DNA of 64,000 nucleotides from Bin5 sp965208965. GTDB taxonomy: Bacteria; Chloroflexota; Anaerolineae; Caldilineales; Caldilineaceae. A program made the position numbers and the translations under genes. Under the pieces are notes generated by a model. The model saw only the letters and a program-made list of their open reading frames with translations. It was not told the DNA's origin and searched no databases. Location of the stretch: contig OZ242384.1 of assembly GCA_965208965.1 (NCBI GenBank), forward strand, positions 3,410,001 through 3,474,000, given 5' to 3'. This document shows positions 46,637 through 55,610 of this stretch, one piece after another (the first letter of the stretch is position 1; each line of letters opens with the position of its first letter).

Positions 46637-48304
46637 CTACCGAGGGGTGGTTGGATAGCCGACAGGATCGATGATAGCTTCGATCAGGAAGGGCACCCTT
46701 GCAGCGGCCGCACGTGCCAGCGCCTCATCGCACTCTTCCGGCGTCGTAACACGGGCCGCCGCAATGTCGTATCCAGCGGCGATCTTGCAGAAGTCCGGGG
46801 CAGGAAACTCGGTTCCGAAAGGCTCCTTGCCCTGCCTGATCTGGTGTGAACGGATCAGGTCGATTGCGTTGTCGACCGCCACTACGACGACCACAGGCAG
46901 ATTAAGCCGGGCCAGGACCGCCAGTTCTCCCAGGCACATCAGCATTCCGCCGTCGCCGATAAGGCAGGCCGCGGATTCGTCCGGCCGCGCCAGGGCGGTT
47001 CCGATAGCTGCCGGCAGGCCAAATCCCATGCAGGACAGTCCATTGGAAAGCGCGAAGCTGTTCGGTGTCAAGGTCGGCCACTCCAGGCTCCCGAATATCT
47101 TGTGGCTGCCCACGTCCACTGCGAGCAAAGTGTTCCTGCTCAAGTGACGGCGCATACTCACTAACATCTGTTGGGGCAACAGATGGCCGGGCCGGGAAGA
47201 GGGCAAAGGCAACGCAGCCAGTTGCGCGTGAAACGCACGCACTCTGGACTCTCCCCACTGCCCGTCAGTGCGGAACTCACTGTCGGCAAGTTGCATCAAA
47301 GTCGCCGTCATCGACCCCACGAGCTCCACGTCAGCCGGCAACACCGGGTCGTAGTTGGGCCAGTTCGCAATCCAAATGAGCGGTACGTCATCGGCCCCGC
47401 CTGCCGACTCGCTTTCCCCGCTCTGCGGCAGCGAAAACTCCTTCACCAGCTCGACTACATCGAAACCCACGGCGACGACACAGTCCGATTCCTCCAGGAT
47501 GTCGTACACGGGATCGGTGCGGGTCAGACCGACGACCCCCGCGCTCAGCGGATGATCATCCGGCAACGCGCCCTTTCCCTTGGGAGACACAATGACCGGC
47601 GCGTTGGCCGCCTCAGCCAGCGCCCTTAGCGCGTCGTATGGGGCCTCCGGCTCCAAACCGAGCCCGGCAAGGATCACGGGACGTGACGCCTTCGCGACAA
47701 TTTCTCTTGCCCGCGAAAGTCGCTCACCGTCGGGCAGATCTCCGTTCCCCCCCACTTCGCCCTGACCGGTCGATATACTGCCTACCTGCTGCCCGCTTGC
47801 GCGCTCGACCGGGAGTTCCGCCTCCTCATTGCTTATCTGCAGATGCACCGGCCCCGGTCGCCCCTGCATCGTCAATGCAACTGTTGCCGGCACCTCCGCC
47901 GCAGCATTCCTTGGAGTAACCTTGAGCGTCCGCTTGGTGATGGGCGCGAAGACGGACTGCAAGTCGACCACCTGGTGCGTGTAGTCCGGCAGCAGCGAGT
48001 CAGGCTTTTGCGCCGTAATCAGCACCACCGGCGCCCTATCCAACCATGCGTGCCCAATGCCGGGCACCGCATTGAGCGCGCCTGGGCCCAACGTGGTGAG
48101 TGCACACCCCGGCTTGCCAGTTGCCCGCGCGTAAGCATCGGCCGCAAACACCGCGCTCTCCTCATGGTGCATCAGCTCAAAGCGGATACCCACTCGCTGC
48201 ATGGCCTCCAAAACCGACACCACCTCTCCTCCCGGCATTCCAAAGGCAAAGCGGACGCCGGCGTCATGTAGAGACTGGGCAATCGTCTCGGCAACAGTGG
48301 CCAT
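46637..48304 (-). CDS. ThDP-dependent acetolactate synthase-like enzyme (long type)
   Basis: 555 residues with all three ThDP-enzyme domains: catalytic Glu in LMHHEESAVFAADAYARATG, ThDP/Mg site LIGDGGMLMCLGELAVLAR followed by NAIDLIRSHQ. Similar to acetolactate synthase large subunit, oxalyl-CoA decarboxylase-like and related decarboxylases. No regulatory subunit is adjacent. It is convergent with the rhamnonate-dehydratase-like gene and 19 bases downstream of the mtnP stop, so it might be co-transcribed with mtnP. A role in 2-keto acid metabolism next to the sugar-acid genes is inference. Confidence 0.88.
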   Translation of the reverse strand: MATVAETIAQSLHDAGVRFAFGMPGGEVVSVLEAMQRVGIRFELMHHEESAVFAADAYARATGKPGCALTTLGPGALNAVPGIGHAWLDRAPVVLITAQKPDSLLPDYTHQVVDLQSVFAPITKRTLKVTPRNAAAEVPATVALTMQGRPGPVHLQISNEEAELPVERASGQQVGSISTGQGEVGGNGDLPDGERLSRAREIVAKASRPVILAGLGLEPEAPYDALRALAEAANAPVIVSPKGKGALPDDHPLSAGVVGLTRTDPVYDILEESDCVVAVGFDVVELVKEFSLPQSGESESAGGADDVPLIWIANWPNYDPVLPADVELVGSMTATLMQLADSEFRTDGQWGESRVRAFHAQLAALPLPSSRPGHLLPQQMLVSMRRHLSRNTLLAVDVGSHKIFGSLEWPTLTPNSFALSNGLSCMGFGLPAAIGTALARPDESAACLIGDGGMLMCLGELAVLARLNLPVVVVVAVDNAIDLIRSHQIRQGKEPFGTEFPAPDFCKIAAGYDIAAARVTTPEECDEALARAAAARVPFLIEAIIDPVGYPTTPR

Positions 48305-48323
48305 AATCGCTATGTGTCCTTCC

Positions 48324-49211
48324 CTATCGGTCGAAATACTTTCCGACGATCAGTTCCAGGCGGTCGACGACCTCCGGCGGAACGGCCTTCTTGTCGGTTA
48401 TCAACGCATCCCTGAGCGCATTGGCATGGGGCGAAGGACCGCAGTCAGCCAGCAATTCAATTGCGTTGGCAACGGCCTTTACCGCCACTTCCGCGTTATG
48501 CATCAGCATCCTGATGACAGCTTCGACCGTCACAGCCTCTTCTGTTTCATGCCAAACATCATAGTCGGTCACATGGGCCATGCAGGCATAGCTCATTTCC
48601 GCTTCCCTGGCCAGGAATGCCTCCGGGGTCGTGGTCATGCCGATAATGTCCATCCCCAGTTGGCGGAAGGCGATACTCTCGGCTTTCGTGCTGAAGCGCG
48701 GGCCCTCGATCGTAACGAAATTACCGCCAAGGTGTGCTGTTGCGCTGGTCTGCTCTACCGCCCTGCAGCAGATGTCGCTGAGGAATTCGCAAAATGGATG
48801 GGCGACGCTTACATGCACAACCAGACCGTCAGTTCCAACGTCGGGGTCATCGAAGAAACTGAGCCCTCGCAGCCGCGTGCGATCGAAAATCTGGTCAGGG
48901 ATGACTATGTCACCTGGCCGCAGCCTCTCTTGCAGGCTGCCGCAAGCGCTGACCGCGATCAGGTACTCGACGCCCAGCATTTTGAAGCCGTAGATGTTGG
49001 CGCGCTGGTTCAACCGCGTGGGGCTGATACGGTGCCCCCGTCCGTGCCGGGCAAGAAATGCCACCCGCTGGCCGTGCAGGGTACCCACAACATAGGCGTC
49101 CGACGGTTTGCCAAAAGGTGTGTCCAGTTCGACTTCTTCGACATCAGACAACGTATCCATCTGGTAAACGCCGCTGCCCCCGATTACTCCGAAGCGAATA
49201 GGTCCTGTCAT
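48324..49211 (-). CDS. mtnP: S-methyl-5'-thioadenosine phosphorylase
   Basis: 295 residues, family length. Splits methylthioadenosine to adenine and methylthioribose-1-phosphate in methionine salvage. Motifs: GVIGGSGVYQMD, FLARHGRGHRISPTRLNQRANIY (quoted to 20: FLARHGRGHRISP), TIEGPRFSTKAES, GMTTTPEAFLAREAEM and VTDYDVWHE. These match MTAP rather than purine nucleoside phosphorylase. ATG 49211 with GGAG eight bases upstream; the TTG at 49214 is less likely. Other salvage genes are not in the window. Confidence 0.95.
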   Translation of the reverse strand: MTGPIRFGVIGGSGVYQMDTLSDVEEVELDTPFGKPSDAYVVGTLHGQRVAFLARHGRGHRISPTRLNQRANIYGFKMLGVEYLIAVSACGSLQERLRPGDIVIPDQIFDRTRLRGLSFFDDPDVGTDGLVVHVSVAHPFCEFLSDICCRAVEQTSATAHLGGNFVTIEGPRFSTKAESIAFRQLGMDIIGMTTTPEAFLAREAEMSYACMAHVTDYDVWHETEEAVTVEAVIRMLMHNAEVAVKAVANAIELLADCGPSPHANALRDALITDKKAVPPEVVDRLELIVGKYFDR

Positions 49212-49259
49212 CAAGAGAACTCCGTGTAATATTGAGAGAAGACTTTAGTTTCCCATAGT

Positions 49260-49278
49260 GAGTGTATTCCAAACACTC
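49260..49278 (-). promoter_or_regulatory. Palindrome upstream of mtnP
   Basis: GAGTGT (49260-49265), 7-base centre, ACACTC (49273-49278), about 50 bases before the mtnP start. Operator-like dyad; a weak TTGGAA/TAAAGT promoter may overlap it. Confidence 0.35.
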
Positions 49279-49327
49279 CACCGCACAATTTGTTTCCGGA
49301 TGAAGGAATCTTGGAATCCTGCAACGC

Positions 49328-49807
49328 TCACCTCGTCGCCAGTAAAGCCGCGGCCGTGCCGAGAACTCCCGCGCGGCCGCGTTTGTTGAGCACAGGAAAG
49401 CGGATTCGGGCGATTCCGCCGTTTTGCTTCAGGAATATTTTCCCCTGACGCTCGTAAAAGCGGGCATCAGCATCCTCGGAAAGCTGGGGCCAGACCGAAA
49501 AGTAGGCAATCTGCCCCGCCTCGTCGTACGCAACTGTGCCCGAGGGCATCGGTTCGCTGGCCGTGTACGGGATTTCATTCCCGTTTGCACGGAGCCAGCG
49601 GCCAAGACCCAACCTCTTGTGGTCTTTGACGCTTACGCCAACCAGACGGAATGCGCTGACGTGGGCCATGATATCGGCGTTAGTCCAGCTATCCGTTTCC
49701 AGAGCGCTCCTGGAAAGGCGCAGGTCAATCAAGTCTTTCCGGCGAACCCAGACAGCACGGAAGGGTAGGTCAAATGCCCGGACGTTCATTTTAGCCTCTG
49801 CAATCAT
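49328..49807 (-). CDS. Hypothetical protein
   Basis: 159 residues. Not recognised. Mixed alpha-beta, with a basic YERQGKIFLKQNGGIARIRF strand pair. It may start at ATG 49807, which overlaps the stop of the upstream membrane protein gene as ATGA, or at ATG 49789, which has AGAGG six bases upstream. Either way translation is likely coupled with that gene. A Pro/Asn-rich core (ANGNEIPYTASEPMPSGTV) has no motif I can name. Confidence 0.65.
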   Translation of the reverse strand: MIAEAKMNVRAFDLPFRAVWVRRKDLIDLRLSRSALETDSWTNADIMAHVSAFRLVGVSVKDHKRLGLGRWLRANGNEIPYTASEPMPSGTVAYDEAGQIAYFSVWPQLSEDADARFYERQGKIFLKQNGGIARIRFPVLNKRGRAGVLGTAAALLATR

Positions 49808-50613
49808 TCTCTCAGCAGAGAGGAGATATCACTAAGCCCGTGCCAGAGCAGACCTGCCAGACCGGCAACCATCAGTGCCGGACCCCATCCAATTTCAGGC
49901 ATCTGTCCGTACAGTTCGGCCAAGGTCGGAAGGACCTCGCGAAACTGGGCAATGGGAAAATAGATCGCGGCGCCCGCGCTGACGACGAGAAGACAACCGC
50001 GCACAAGAGCAACCGTCCAAGCGGCCCGCCAAAAACAACCGCGACGGCCGGCGCCGTCTGCTGTTTCGCCAAATGATCCAATAAGCGATCGGGGAGATTG
50101 GAAAAGCCCGGCCAAGGGGCTGAAAGCGACCAGCGCCAGGCAAAGAGTCATTGCAATCGTTTGCAAGCGAAATTCAGGGGTGAGCAAGAGCCGGGGCGTC
50201 CACGCAGGGGGCAGGAGATTGAGCGCTGTCACAATCGCAAGCAGCAGGAGCGCGATGCGGACAGGCCAACCGTAGCGCGGGCCGCCTTCTTCGGTAGCCG
50301 TTCCATAGGGACTCGCGCCCCGCCGACCCGAAACGATCGAATCGCGGCAAAAGGCGTTCAAACTGAGGCTGACACTCACTGCGACCAGTGGCAGATAAAA
50401 GCCCTCCCGCCACAGGCTGATTTCACCTTGTTGCACGGGGTGCAGGAACTTCACGAGCTCTCCCAAGTCCAGCCCCAATACGGCCAGCCCTGCCGCCTTA
50501 TGCGCTATCCAGGGTCGAACGTAGCCATAGAATGCGCACAGTGCGGCGGCGGGCAGCAGCCACTTGTGCAGAGAATTCAGGACTTGGGTTAAAGAGTGTC
50601 GAAAGGGTTGCAT
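49804..50613 (-). CDS. Polytopic membrane protein, unknown
   Basis: 269 residues with about six hydrophobic segments (near 18-35, 70-90, 118-135, 148-168, 195-215, 240-262) and short loops. No family recognised. Its stop overlaps the next gene's start (ATGA), so the two are probably partners. Confidence 0.72.
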   Translation of the reverse strand: MQPFRHSLTQVLNSLHKWLLPAAALCAFYGYVRPWIAHKAAGLAVLGLDLGELVKFLHPVQQGEISLWREGFYLPLVAVSVSLSLNAFCRDSIVSGRRGASPYGTATEEGGPRYGWPVRIALLLLAIVTALNLLPPAWTPRLLLTPEFRLQTIAMTLCLALVAFSPLAGLFQSPRSLIGSFGETADGAGRRGCFWRAAWTVALVRGCLLVVSAGAAIYFPIAQFREVLPTLAELYGQMPEIGWGPALMVAGLAGLLWHGLSDISSLLRE

Positions 50614-50632
50614 CTGCGGGTTGAGGCGGGTC

Positions 50633-51106
50633 CTACTTCACCTTTTTGCCGGCGCGTTTGAGCCTCTGGCGTTGCCGCTCCTCGCCCTCTTCGAATCGCC
50701 GTCGTTCCGCTTCATTCGTCAGTTCGAGCCGCGGCACTTCGGTCGGCATGCCCCTTTCGTCAAGGGCCACGAATATGTAGTAGGCGCTATTGGTATGCGA
50801 AATCCCACCGGTCAGCAGGTCCTCCGCCTGGACGATGACCTCGACCTCCATGGACGTGCGGCCAACATAGGTGATCCGCCCGCGCAACCTCAACAGCTGG
50901 CCGACCCGCACCGGCTCATGAAAGGCCATACTGTCAACTGCGACCGTCACCGCGACTCGCCTAGCGTGGCGTGCAGCTGTAATGCCGCCGCATTCGTCGC
51001 ACAGCTTCAGAATCACCCCGCCGTGCACGTTGCCCAGCAGGTTCGCGTGCTCGGGATTCATTATTTGACTGATTCGCGTAGTCGAATCGGCGACAGATTT
51101 GCTCAT
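50633..51106 (-). CDS. Acyl-CoA thioesterase (hotdog, YciA/BFIT-like)
   Basis: 157 residues. Typical short acyl-CoA hydrolase: TRISQIMNPEHANLLGNVHGGVILKLCDE (catalytic Asn/His/Asp-type region, quoted here to 20: NPEHANLLGNVHGGVILKLC) and AVDSMAFHEPVRVGQLLRL. The C-terminal 35 residues are a charged Arg/Glu/Lys coil. Start ATG 51106 (MSKSVADSTT); ATG 51115 (MIAMSKS) is equally possible. The frame continues upstream through a spurious extension. The bases 51081-51118 around the start are duplicated at 51155-51192. No good ribosome site is visible. Confidence 0.88.
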   Translation of the reverse strand: MSKSVADSTTRISQIMNPEHANLLGNVHGGVILKLCDECGGITAARHARRVAVTVAVDSMAFHEPVRVGQLLRLRGRITYVGRTSMEVEVIVQAEDLLTGGISHTNSAYYIFVALDERGMPTEVPRLELTNEAERRRFEEGEERQRQRLKRAGKKVK

Positions 51107-51192
51107 GGCTATCATGTGGAACAACCAAAGCCATGGGCGGGCGCGGTAGGTCTTGTCGAATCGGCGACAGATTTGCTCATGGCTATCATGTG
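51081..51192. repeat. 38-bp direct repeat spanning the thioesterase start codon
   Basis: Copy A 51081-51118 and copy B 51155-51192 are identical over 38 bases beginning GTCGAATCGGCGACAGATTT and ending TATCATGTG on the plus strand, 74 bases apart. On the minus strand copy B would start a 22-codon ORF (MSKSVADST...) that meets a TGA overlapping the downstream real start region. This looks like a recent tandem duplication with 36 bases between copies. Confidence 0.93.
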
Positions 51193-51233
51193 TAGTGAGC
51201 CGACAGCTGAGTGCAGTGCATTGTATCACATTC

Positions 51234-52373
51234 TCAGGCCAGCGCCCGTTCGTAGGCTTCAAGGAGTTGTCCCAGGCTCCGGCTCCAGGTAAAGGAGCGG
51301 GCGTGCGCCTCTCCGGCAGCAGCCAACTGGGCCCGCAACCTGGGCTGCGAGGCAAGGCGTGCAATTCCGTCGGCGATGCTTTCGACAGATTCGGCGTCAA
51401 CGTAGAGTGCGCCCTCTCCCCCGGCCTCCGGCAGACAGGAGTTATCCGATGTGAGCACTGGTGTTCCGCAGGCCAGTGCCTCCAGAATCGGGAGCCCGAA
51501 CCCTTCGTATAGAGAAGGATAGGCAAAGAACTCCGCCCCCGAATAGAGGGCCGCCAGATCTGCGTCGTCAATGAATCCGGGAAAGTGAACTTCACGCTCC
51601 ATTTCAAGCTCTCGAACCGTGGCGAAGATCTCGTCAAAAAGCCAGCCTCTCTTGCCCCCAATGACAAGCCGGTGAGGCAGGCCTGAATCCTGGCGGGCCG
51701 CGTGAAATGCGCGAATCAGCCTGGGATAGTTTTTGCGGGGCTCAAGTGTGCTCAAAGCGAAAATGTATGGCCCGTCTCCAATAGAGTACTTCTGTCGTGA
51801 AATACGCAGAGTCTCAGGATCTGACACGCGTCGAAAGAAACTGTGGTCGACGGCGCCCTGCACAACGCTGATCTTTCCTTCAAGTCGCGGCCAGGCCGAT
51901 TCGAGGTCCTCGGCCGTGTTGCTGCTGTCTGCGACGAGGTGGTCTGCCCGGTTGATGCTGCGGGGCACGACGACATTAAGGTAGTGATGCAACGAGGGCA
52001 TGGCCGCCTGGGGGTAGTGCATGAAGGCCAAGTCGTGTACCGTCAGCAGCTTCCTTCTCGCGCTCGCCGGCGCCATAACGAAGTCGGTCGCGTGAAACAA
52101 GTCGACCCCGCTTCCGGTCAGCCACTCGACGCGCGGGGCGGGAATGTTTAGGCGGTGCCAGATGCGAGTCAGATTGCGTTCGGAAATGCCGGGAAAACTG
52201 TGCAGAGGAAGAGGGCTTGCGGCGCGCTGCTCGTGCGTAACCGTACCGGCCACAAAAAGTGAGATGTCAAAGCCGGGATTGTGCTGAACCAGCGCGTCAA
52301 CCTGCCCTCTGATGATGCGGCCAATGCCTGCCGTCTGCCGCACGGCCGGTGTATAGTCGATGACTAGCTTCAC
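51234..52373 (-). CDS. Glycosyltransferase family 4/1 (GT-B)
   Basis: 379 residues from GTG 52373. N-terminal MKLVIDYTPAVRQTAGIGR loop, a linker, and the C-terminal nucleotide-sugar site EGFGLPILEALACGTPVLTSD with the EX7E Glu pair. Probably adds a sugar during surface polysaccharide synthesis. The GTG start overlaps the GtrA stop (GTGA) and follows AAAGGA; the in-frame GTG at 52391 would overlap more. Operon with GtrA and O-antigen-ligase-like genes. Confidence 0.93.
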   Translation of the reverse strand: MKLVIDYTPAVRQTAGIGRIIRGQVDALVQHNPGFDISLFVAGTVTHEQRAASPLPLHSFPGISERNLTRIWHRLNIPAPRVEWLTGSGVDLFHATDFVMAPASARRKLLTVHDLAFMHYPQAAMPSLHHYLNVVVPRSINRADHLVADSSNTAEDLESAWPRLEGKISVVQGAVDHSFFRRVSDPETLRISRQKYSIGDGPYIFALSTLEPRKNYPRLIRAFHAARQDSGLPHRLVIGGKRGWLFDEIFATVRELEMEREVHFPGFIDDADLAALYSGAEFFAYPSLYEGFGLPILEALACGTPVLTSDNSCLPEAGGEGALYVDAESVESIADGIARLASQPRLRAQLAAAGEAHARSFTWSRSLGQLLEAYERALA

Positions 52374-52840
52374 AGTCCTTTGAAGGTCCACAGCCGATTG
52401 GCAGAGAAGTTCCAGAAGAGCACGACACCGATAGCGAAAAGCTTGGCGGAATTGTAGCTCAAAGTAAATCCCAATTCGGCACTTGACAGCCAGTCAACCC
52501 AGTAGGGGCGCAGAAGCTCATCGGAGAATCCAAAGACGAACTGATTGATCCCCAGGCCTACTAAGCTGACTAAAGCAAACTTCGCCATCTGCTGGCGAGT
52601 ATTGTGGATTCGACTCTCTGGATAGGTCCACCAGCGGTTGAGGATGAAGTTTTGGAGCACGGCCGCACAGAAACCCGTGCCATTGGCGAGGCTGGATGGA
52701 AAACCCGCGAACAAGATGAGAAGATTCAATATGGTGAAATCAGTTACCGATCCAAGCGCGCCAACAATTGCAAACTTGGCAAACCGTTTCGTCTCTTTGC
52801 GTCTGCTGCTTTCCAGATTCAGGGGTTTGGCCCTGCTCAA
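52370..52840 (-). CDS. GtrA-like membrane protein
   Basis: 156 residues, four transmembrane segments, with the family's FAIVGALGSVTDFTILNLL start and FWNFSANRLWTF end. These proteins are thought to flip lipid-linked sugars across the membrane. Start is TTG at 52840, overlapping the upstream stop as TTGA, with AAGGAG six bases before; no ATG fits better. Coupled to the glycosyltransferase downstream. Confidence 0.92.
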   Translation of the reverse strand: MSRAKPLNLESSRRKETKRFAKFAIVGALGSVTDFTILNLLILFAGFPSSLANGTGFCAAVLQNFILNRWWTYPESRIHNTRQQMAKFALVSLVGLGINQFVFGFSDELLRPYWVDWLSSAELGFTLSYNSAKLFAIGVVLFWNFSANRLWTFKGL

Positions 52841-54534
52841 AAGTCACTCCTTTTCGCAATTTCATGGCTGCCGCCACTTCGGGTCGGCCGCAGAGCAGTG
52901 TGCTCCGGCACTTCCTGCATAATGTCTGCGCCGCGTCTGCGAGCTCCAGAAAAACTGGAAGGGTGAGAATCAACGCCGACAGTCGGTCGGTCTCTGGCCA
53001 GCGCAACTGCAGCGCCAAGCCACAGTGCAACATGCAAGTACATCCCCTGCACGTAAAGATTGTCAAACAGGTGATGTACCGAGAGATGGACAACCACACC
53101 TAGGACGCCGAGGAGTACCGCTGCGTTCCACTCCGGCGACGGATTCGCGGATGCGTGGACCGTTCCTGGACTGACTTGGGAGTCAACGTGTTCCCGCCGT
53201 CCGCGCAGAAAATGCCTGCGCATGCATATTAGCCAAGCGACCACGCCAGCCCACAGCGCAAGATAAGCAAACATCCCCAATAGTCCGTTCTCGGCAAGTA
53301 CGTTCAGATAGGTATTGTGAGCGTGACCCAGAGGGTCTTCCCATCGAGCCAGCCGAACTTGCGGGTAGACGGCCGCATAGTTGCCAGGTCCCACGCCAAG
53401 CCAGGGCGACATCTCCCACATCCGCAGGGCAGCGATCCAGTGGGCCAGACGCTCGATGACAGAAAAGTTGCTATCCGTTACCGGTTGTTGAACGATTTCC
53501 CACATCCCCGTCCCAAAATAGGCAGGAAGATCGGCTAATCGGTCGGTCAAGGAGCTGGGAATGTAGCGGTATGTGATTGGCCCCAGCAACATAACCGCGC
53601 ATGCCGCGGCGAGCGCAGCCCCCTTCACCACCCGTCCTCCTTGAACGAAGAGGACAACCGCCAGACCAGCGGCAGCCCCAAGCCAGCCACCCCGACTCCA
53701 ACTTGCCAGAAGCCCAATTCCAATTATTGCCGCCGCTCCCCCATAAGCACCCGCGCCCGCAAGAATCTGACGCAAGTTCCGACCTCTTCTTCCCATAATC
53801 GAGGTGAAATTCAAGAGGAAAAGGGCCGCAGCCACCGGCAAAGTCAATCCCAGGTAGCCTGCAAACGGATTTGGCTGGCCGAATGTTCCCGCCGCTCGCA
53901 TGAATCGGTCCAGCAACAGAAAGTTGGGCGGACCGATGCGGAAAACAAACTGGTAAATTCCGAGTGTGGCTTGCAGCACGCCGCCGGCCAAAAGACCCCA
54001 AACGAGCCAGCGTATCTGTCGCTGCGACAGTGCCTCCTGGACCAGAAGGACCGCCACAAGCATCTGCAGCCACTTGATTACGCCTTCGACTGCTTCTTGC
54101 AGGTTTATCGCATTAGAAAATGAGAGCAGCAGCGCAAACAGATAGACGACAAACAGAATCGGCAGCGTGCCCGAGGCGAGGCGAAGTCGGCCCTTTCGGA
54201 CACCGTCAACAAACCACAGCAGTACCGCAGTAGCCAGCATCAGGTCGGCCAGGCTGACTGGACCCCTCTTGAGAGCGCTGGCAAAAGGAAGCGCGACGGC
54301 AAGTCCCGGCCAGATCAGGTGCGGGAAACGCAGCAGAATTATGCCCGCGCCGCCGGCCGCTACCGCAGCCGCCGCCCAGAGCAGCGGCAGCTCAGCCAGC
54401 AGCCAGGCCAGAACTATCAGCCCACCTACCGCAGCAATAGCGCGAACCTTTCGGCCTGTGGCATGAGCCAGACCGGTTGGCGGCCCCGGCAGCCCGCCGG
54501 TCATTGGCGCCTTGATTGTCCAGCCCAACCCCAT
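52837..54534 (-). CDS. O-antigen ligase/polymerase-like membrane protein (Wzy/WaaL family)
   Basis: 565 residues with about twelve transmembrane segments and the large periplasmic loop near residues 330-400 that holds MSPWLGVGPGNYAAVYPQVR and DPLGHAHNTYLNVLAENGLLG, the WaaL/Wzy signature with the conserved His. Joins or ligates polysaccharide outside the membrane. The C-terminal 60 residues are a charged soluble tail. ATG 54534 follows AAGGGG. First gene of the polysaccharide operon; tRNA-Ser lies upstream on the same strand. Confidence 0.9.
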   Translation of the reverse strand: MGLGWTIKAPMTGGLPGPPTGLAHATGRKVRAIAAVGGLIVLAWLLAELPLLWAAAAVAAGGAGIILLRFPHLIWPGLAVALPFASALKRGPVSLADLMLATAVLLWFVDGVRKGRLRLASGTLPILFVVYLFALLLSFSNAINLQEAVEGVIKWLQMLVAVLLVQEALSQRQIRWLVWGLLAGGVLQATLGIYQFVFRIGPPNFLLLDRFMRAAGTFGQPNPFAGYLGLTLPVAAALFLLNFTSIMGRRGRNLRQILAGAGAYGGAAAIIGIGLLASWSRGGWLGAAAGLAVVLFVQGGRVVKGAALAAACAVMLLGPITYRYIPSSLTDRLADLPAYFGTGMWEIVQQPVTDSNFSVIERLAHWIAALRMWEMSPWLGVGPGNYAAVYPQVRLARWEDPLGHAHNTYLNVLAENGLLGMFAYLALWAGVVAWLICMRRHFLRGRREHVDSQVSPGTVHASANPSPEWNAAVLLGVLGVVVHLSVHHLFDNLYVQGMYLHVALWLGAAVALARDRPTVGVDSHPSSFSGARRRGADIMQEVPEHTALRPTRSGGSHEIAKRSDF

Positions 54535-54615
54535 ACCTGCAGCCCCCTTTCTATACTTCTATACATTTCGTCCCGCTGGTAGCCAGCGCGAGATCCTGTA
54601 ACTTCCAACTTCCCA

Positions 54616-54651
54616 TTCAAAGAAAATTCCCGGACACACGTTGTCCGGGAA
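54616..54651 (-). terminator. Terminator of the tRNA-Ser transcript
   Basis: Minus strand TTCCCGGACA, five-base loop, TGTCCGGGAA (54627-54651), followed by a T-rich run (complement of 54616-54626). Directly after the tRNA 3' end. Confidence 0.85.
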
Positions 54652-54655
54652 ACGA

Positions 54656-54745
<90 letters not shown>

Positions 54746-54896
54746 AAATACTGCCCGTACCGGGCAGGCGCAGCACGGGCAATCCTAGCACATTTCTCAA
54801 CCTCTGTACAGTTTTTTGATGAACTGTCAGCCCTGGAAATACGAAACCGATTCTGTCAATCCGACCGCTGAACGTGCTTTCTGAAGGCGCCCGCTC

Positions 54897-55592
54897 TCAC
54901 ATCAGGGCGTCAGCCAGTTGCGTGAAGTCGGCCACCGTCAGCGCCGGCTGGAAGGGCGAGTCCTCGACCGGCAGCCCGTAACGGTCCACATACGCCGCCT
55001 GGAATCCGCATGCGCGCGCCCCCACGCAGTCAAATGCATTGGCCGATACCATCAGGCACTGGTGGACTTCCAGACCAAGCAAATGGGCAGCCCGCCGGTA
55101 TACGCCGGGATGCGGCTTGAACGCGCCATTGCCGGTGGCGGATATTACATCGTCAAATGGGTATGGCACTCGATGCTCGACCAGATGATCCAGGTAGTGG
55201 GGATCTCCGTTGGAGAGAACAACCAGACGATAGCGGTCATGCAGTCGCTCCAGCGCCGGAACAACCTCAGGAAAAGGGGCGAGCAACTGCCAGGCCCCCA
55301 TCAACTCCTGTATACGTTGCTCTGTCGGCTCCAACTCGTTCATCCGCAACACGTAGTGCAACGCACGCCGCACCGTTTCGAGATAACCGGCGTGGCCCAC
55401 CATCATGATCGTGTCCTGGTACTGTTCCAATCGTTGACGAGTCCGCCACTGATCCCAGAAGGCATCCGGCGATCTGCCCGGCGCGTCCCTTTCGAGAAGT
55501 TCTGTGATTGCAGGTTTCAGACTTCCACCGAGATCCAGGATAGTGCCGAAGAGGTCGAAAGTCAGTGCAACGGCGCCGTCGGTCGGGCCCAT
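54897..55592 (-). CDS. HAD hydrolase, haloacid dehalogenase type II-like
   Basis: 231 residues. Nucleophile Asp in LTFDLFGTILD, motif II LSNGD, motif III Lys in GAFKPHPGVY, and motif IV VSANAFDCVGA, as in 2-haloacid dehalogenases. It could dehalogenate small acids or be a phosphatase relative. ATG 55592 has AGGAG upstream. Eighteen bases separate it from the upstream LarA-like gene on the same strand. Confidence 0.92.
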   Translation of the reverse strand: MGPTDGAVALTFDLFGTILDLGGSLKPAITELLERDAPGRSPDAFWDQWRTRQRLEQYQDTIMMVGHAGYLETVRRALHYVLRMNELEPTEQRIQELMGAWQLLAPFPEVVPALERLHDRYRLVVLSNGDPHYLDHLVEHRVPYPFDDVISATGNGAFKPHPGVYRRAAHLLGLEVHQCLMVSANAFDCVGARACGFQAAYVDRYGLPVEDSPFQPALTVADFTQLADALM

Positions 55593-55610
55593 GGATTCTC
55601 CTCTTTGGCA

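Noticed and set aside
48201..49229. 342-codon plus-strand open frame
   Set aside because: Antisense to mtnP and to the start of a ThDP gene; no family features.
51107..51667. N-terminal extension of the thioesterase frame to 344 codons
   Set aside because: It overlaps the glycosyltransferase and the upstream residues are unlike the family; the fold begins at 51106.
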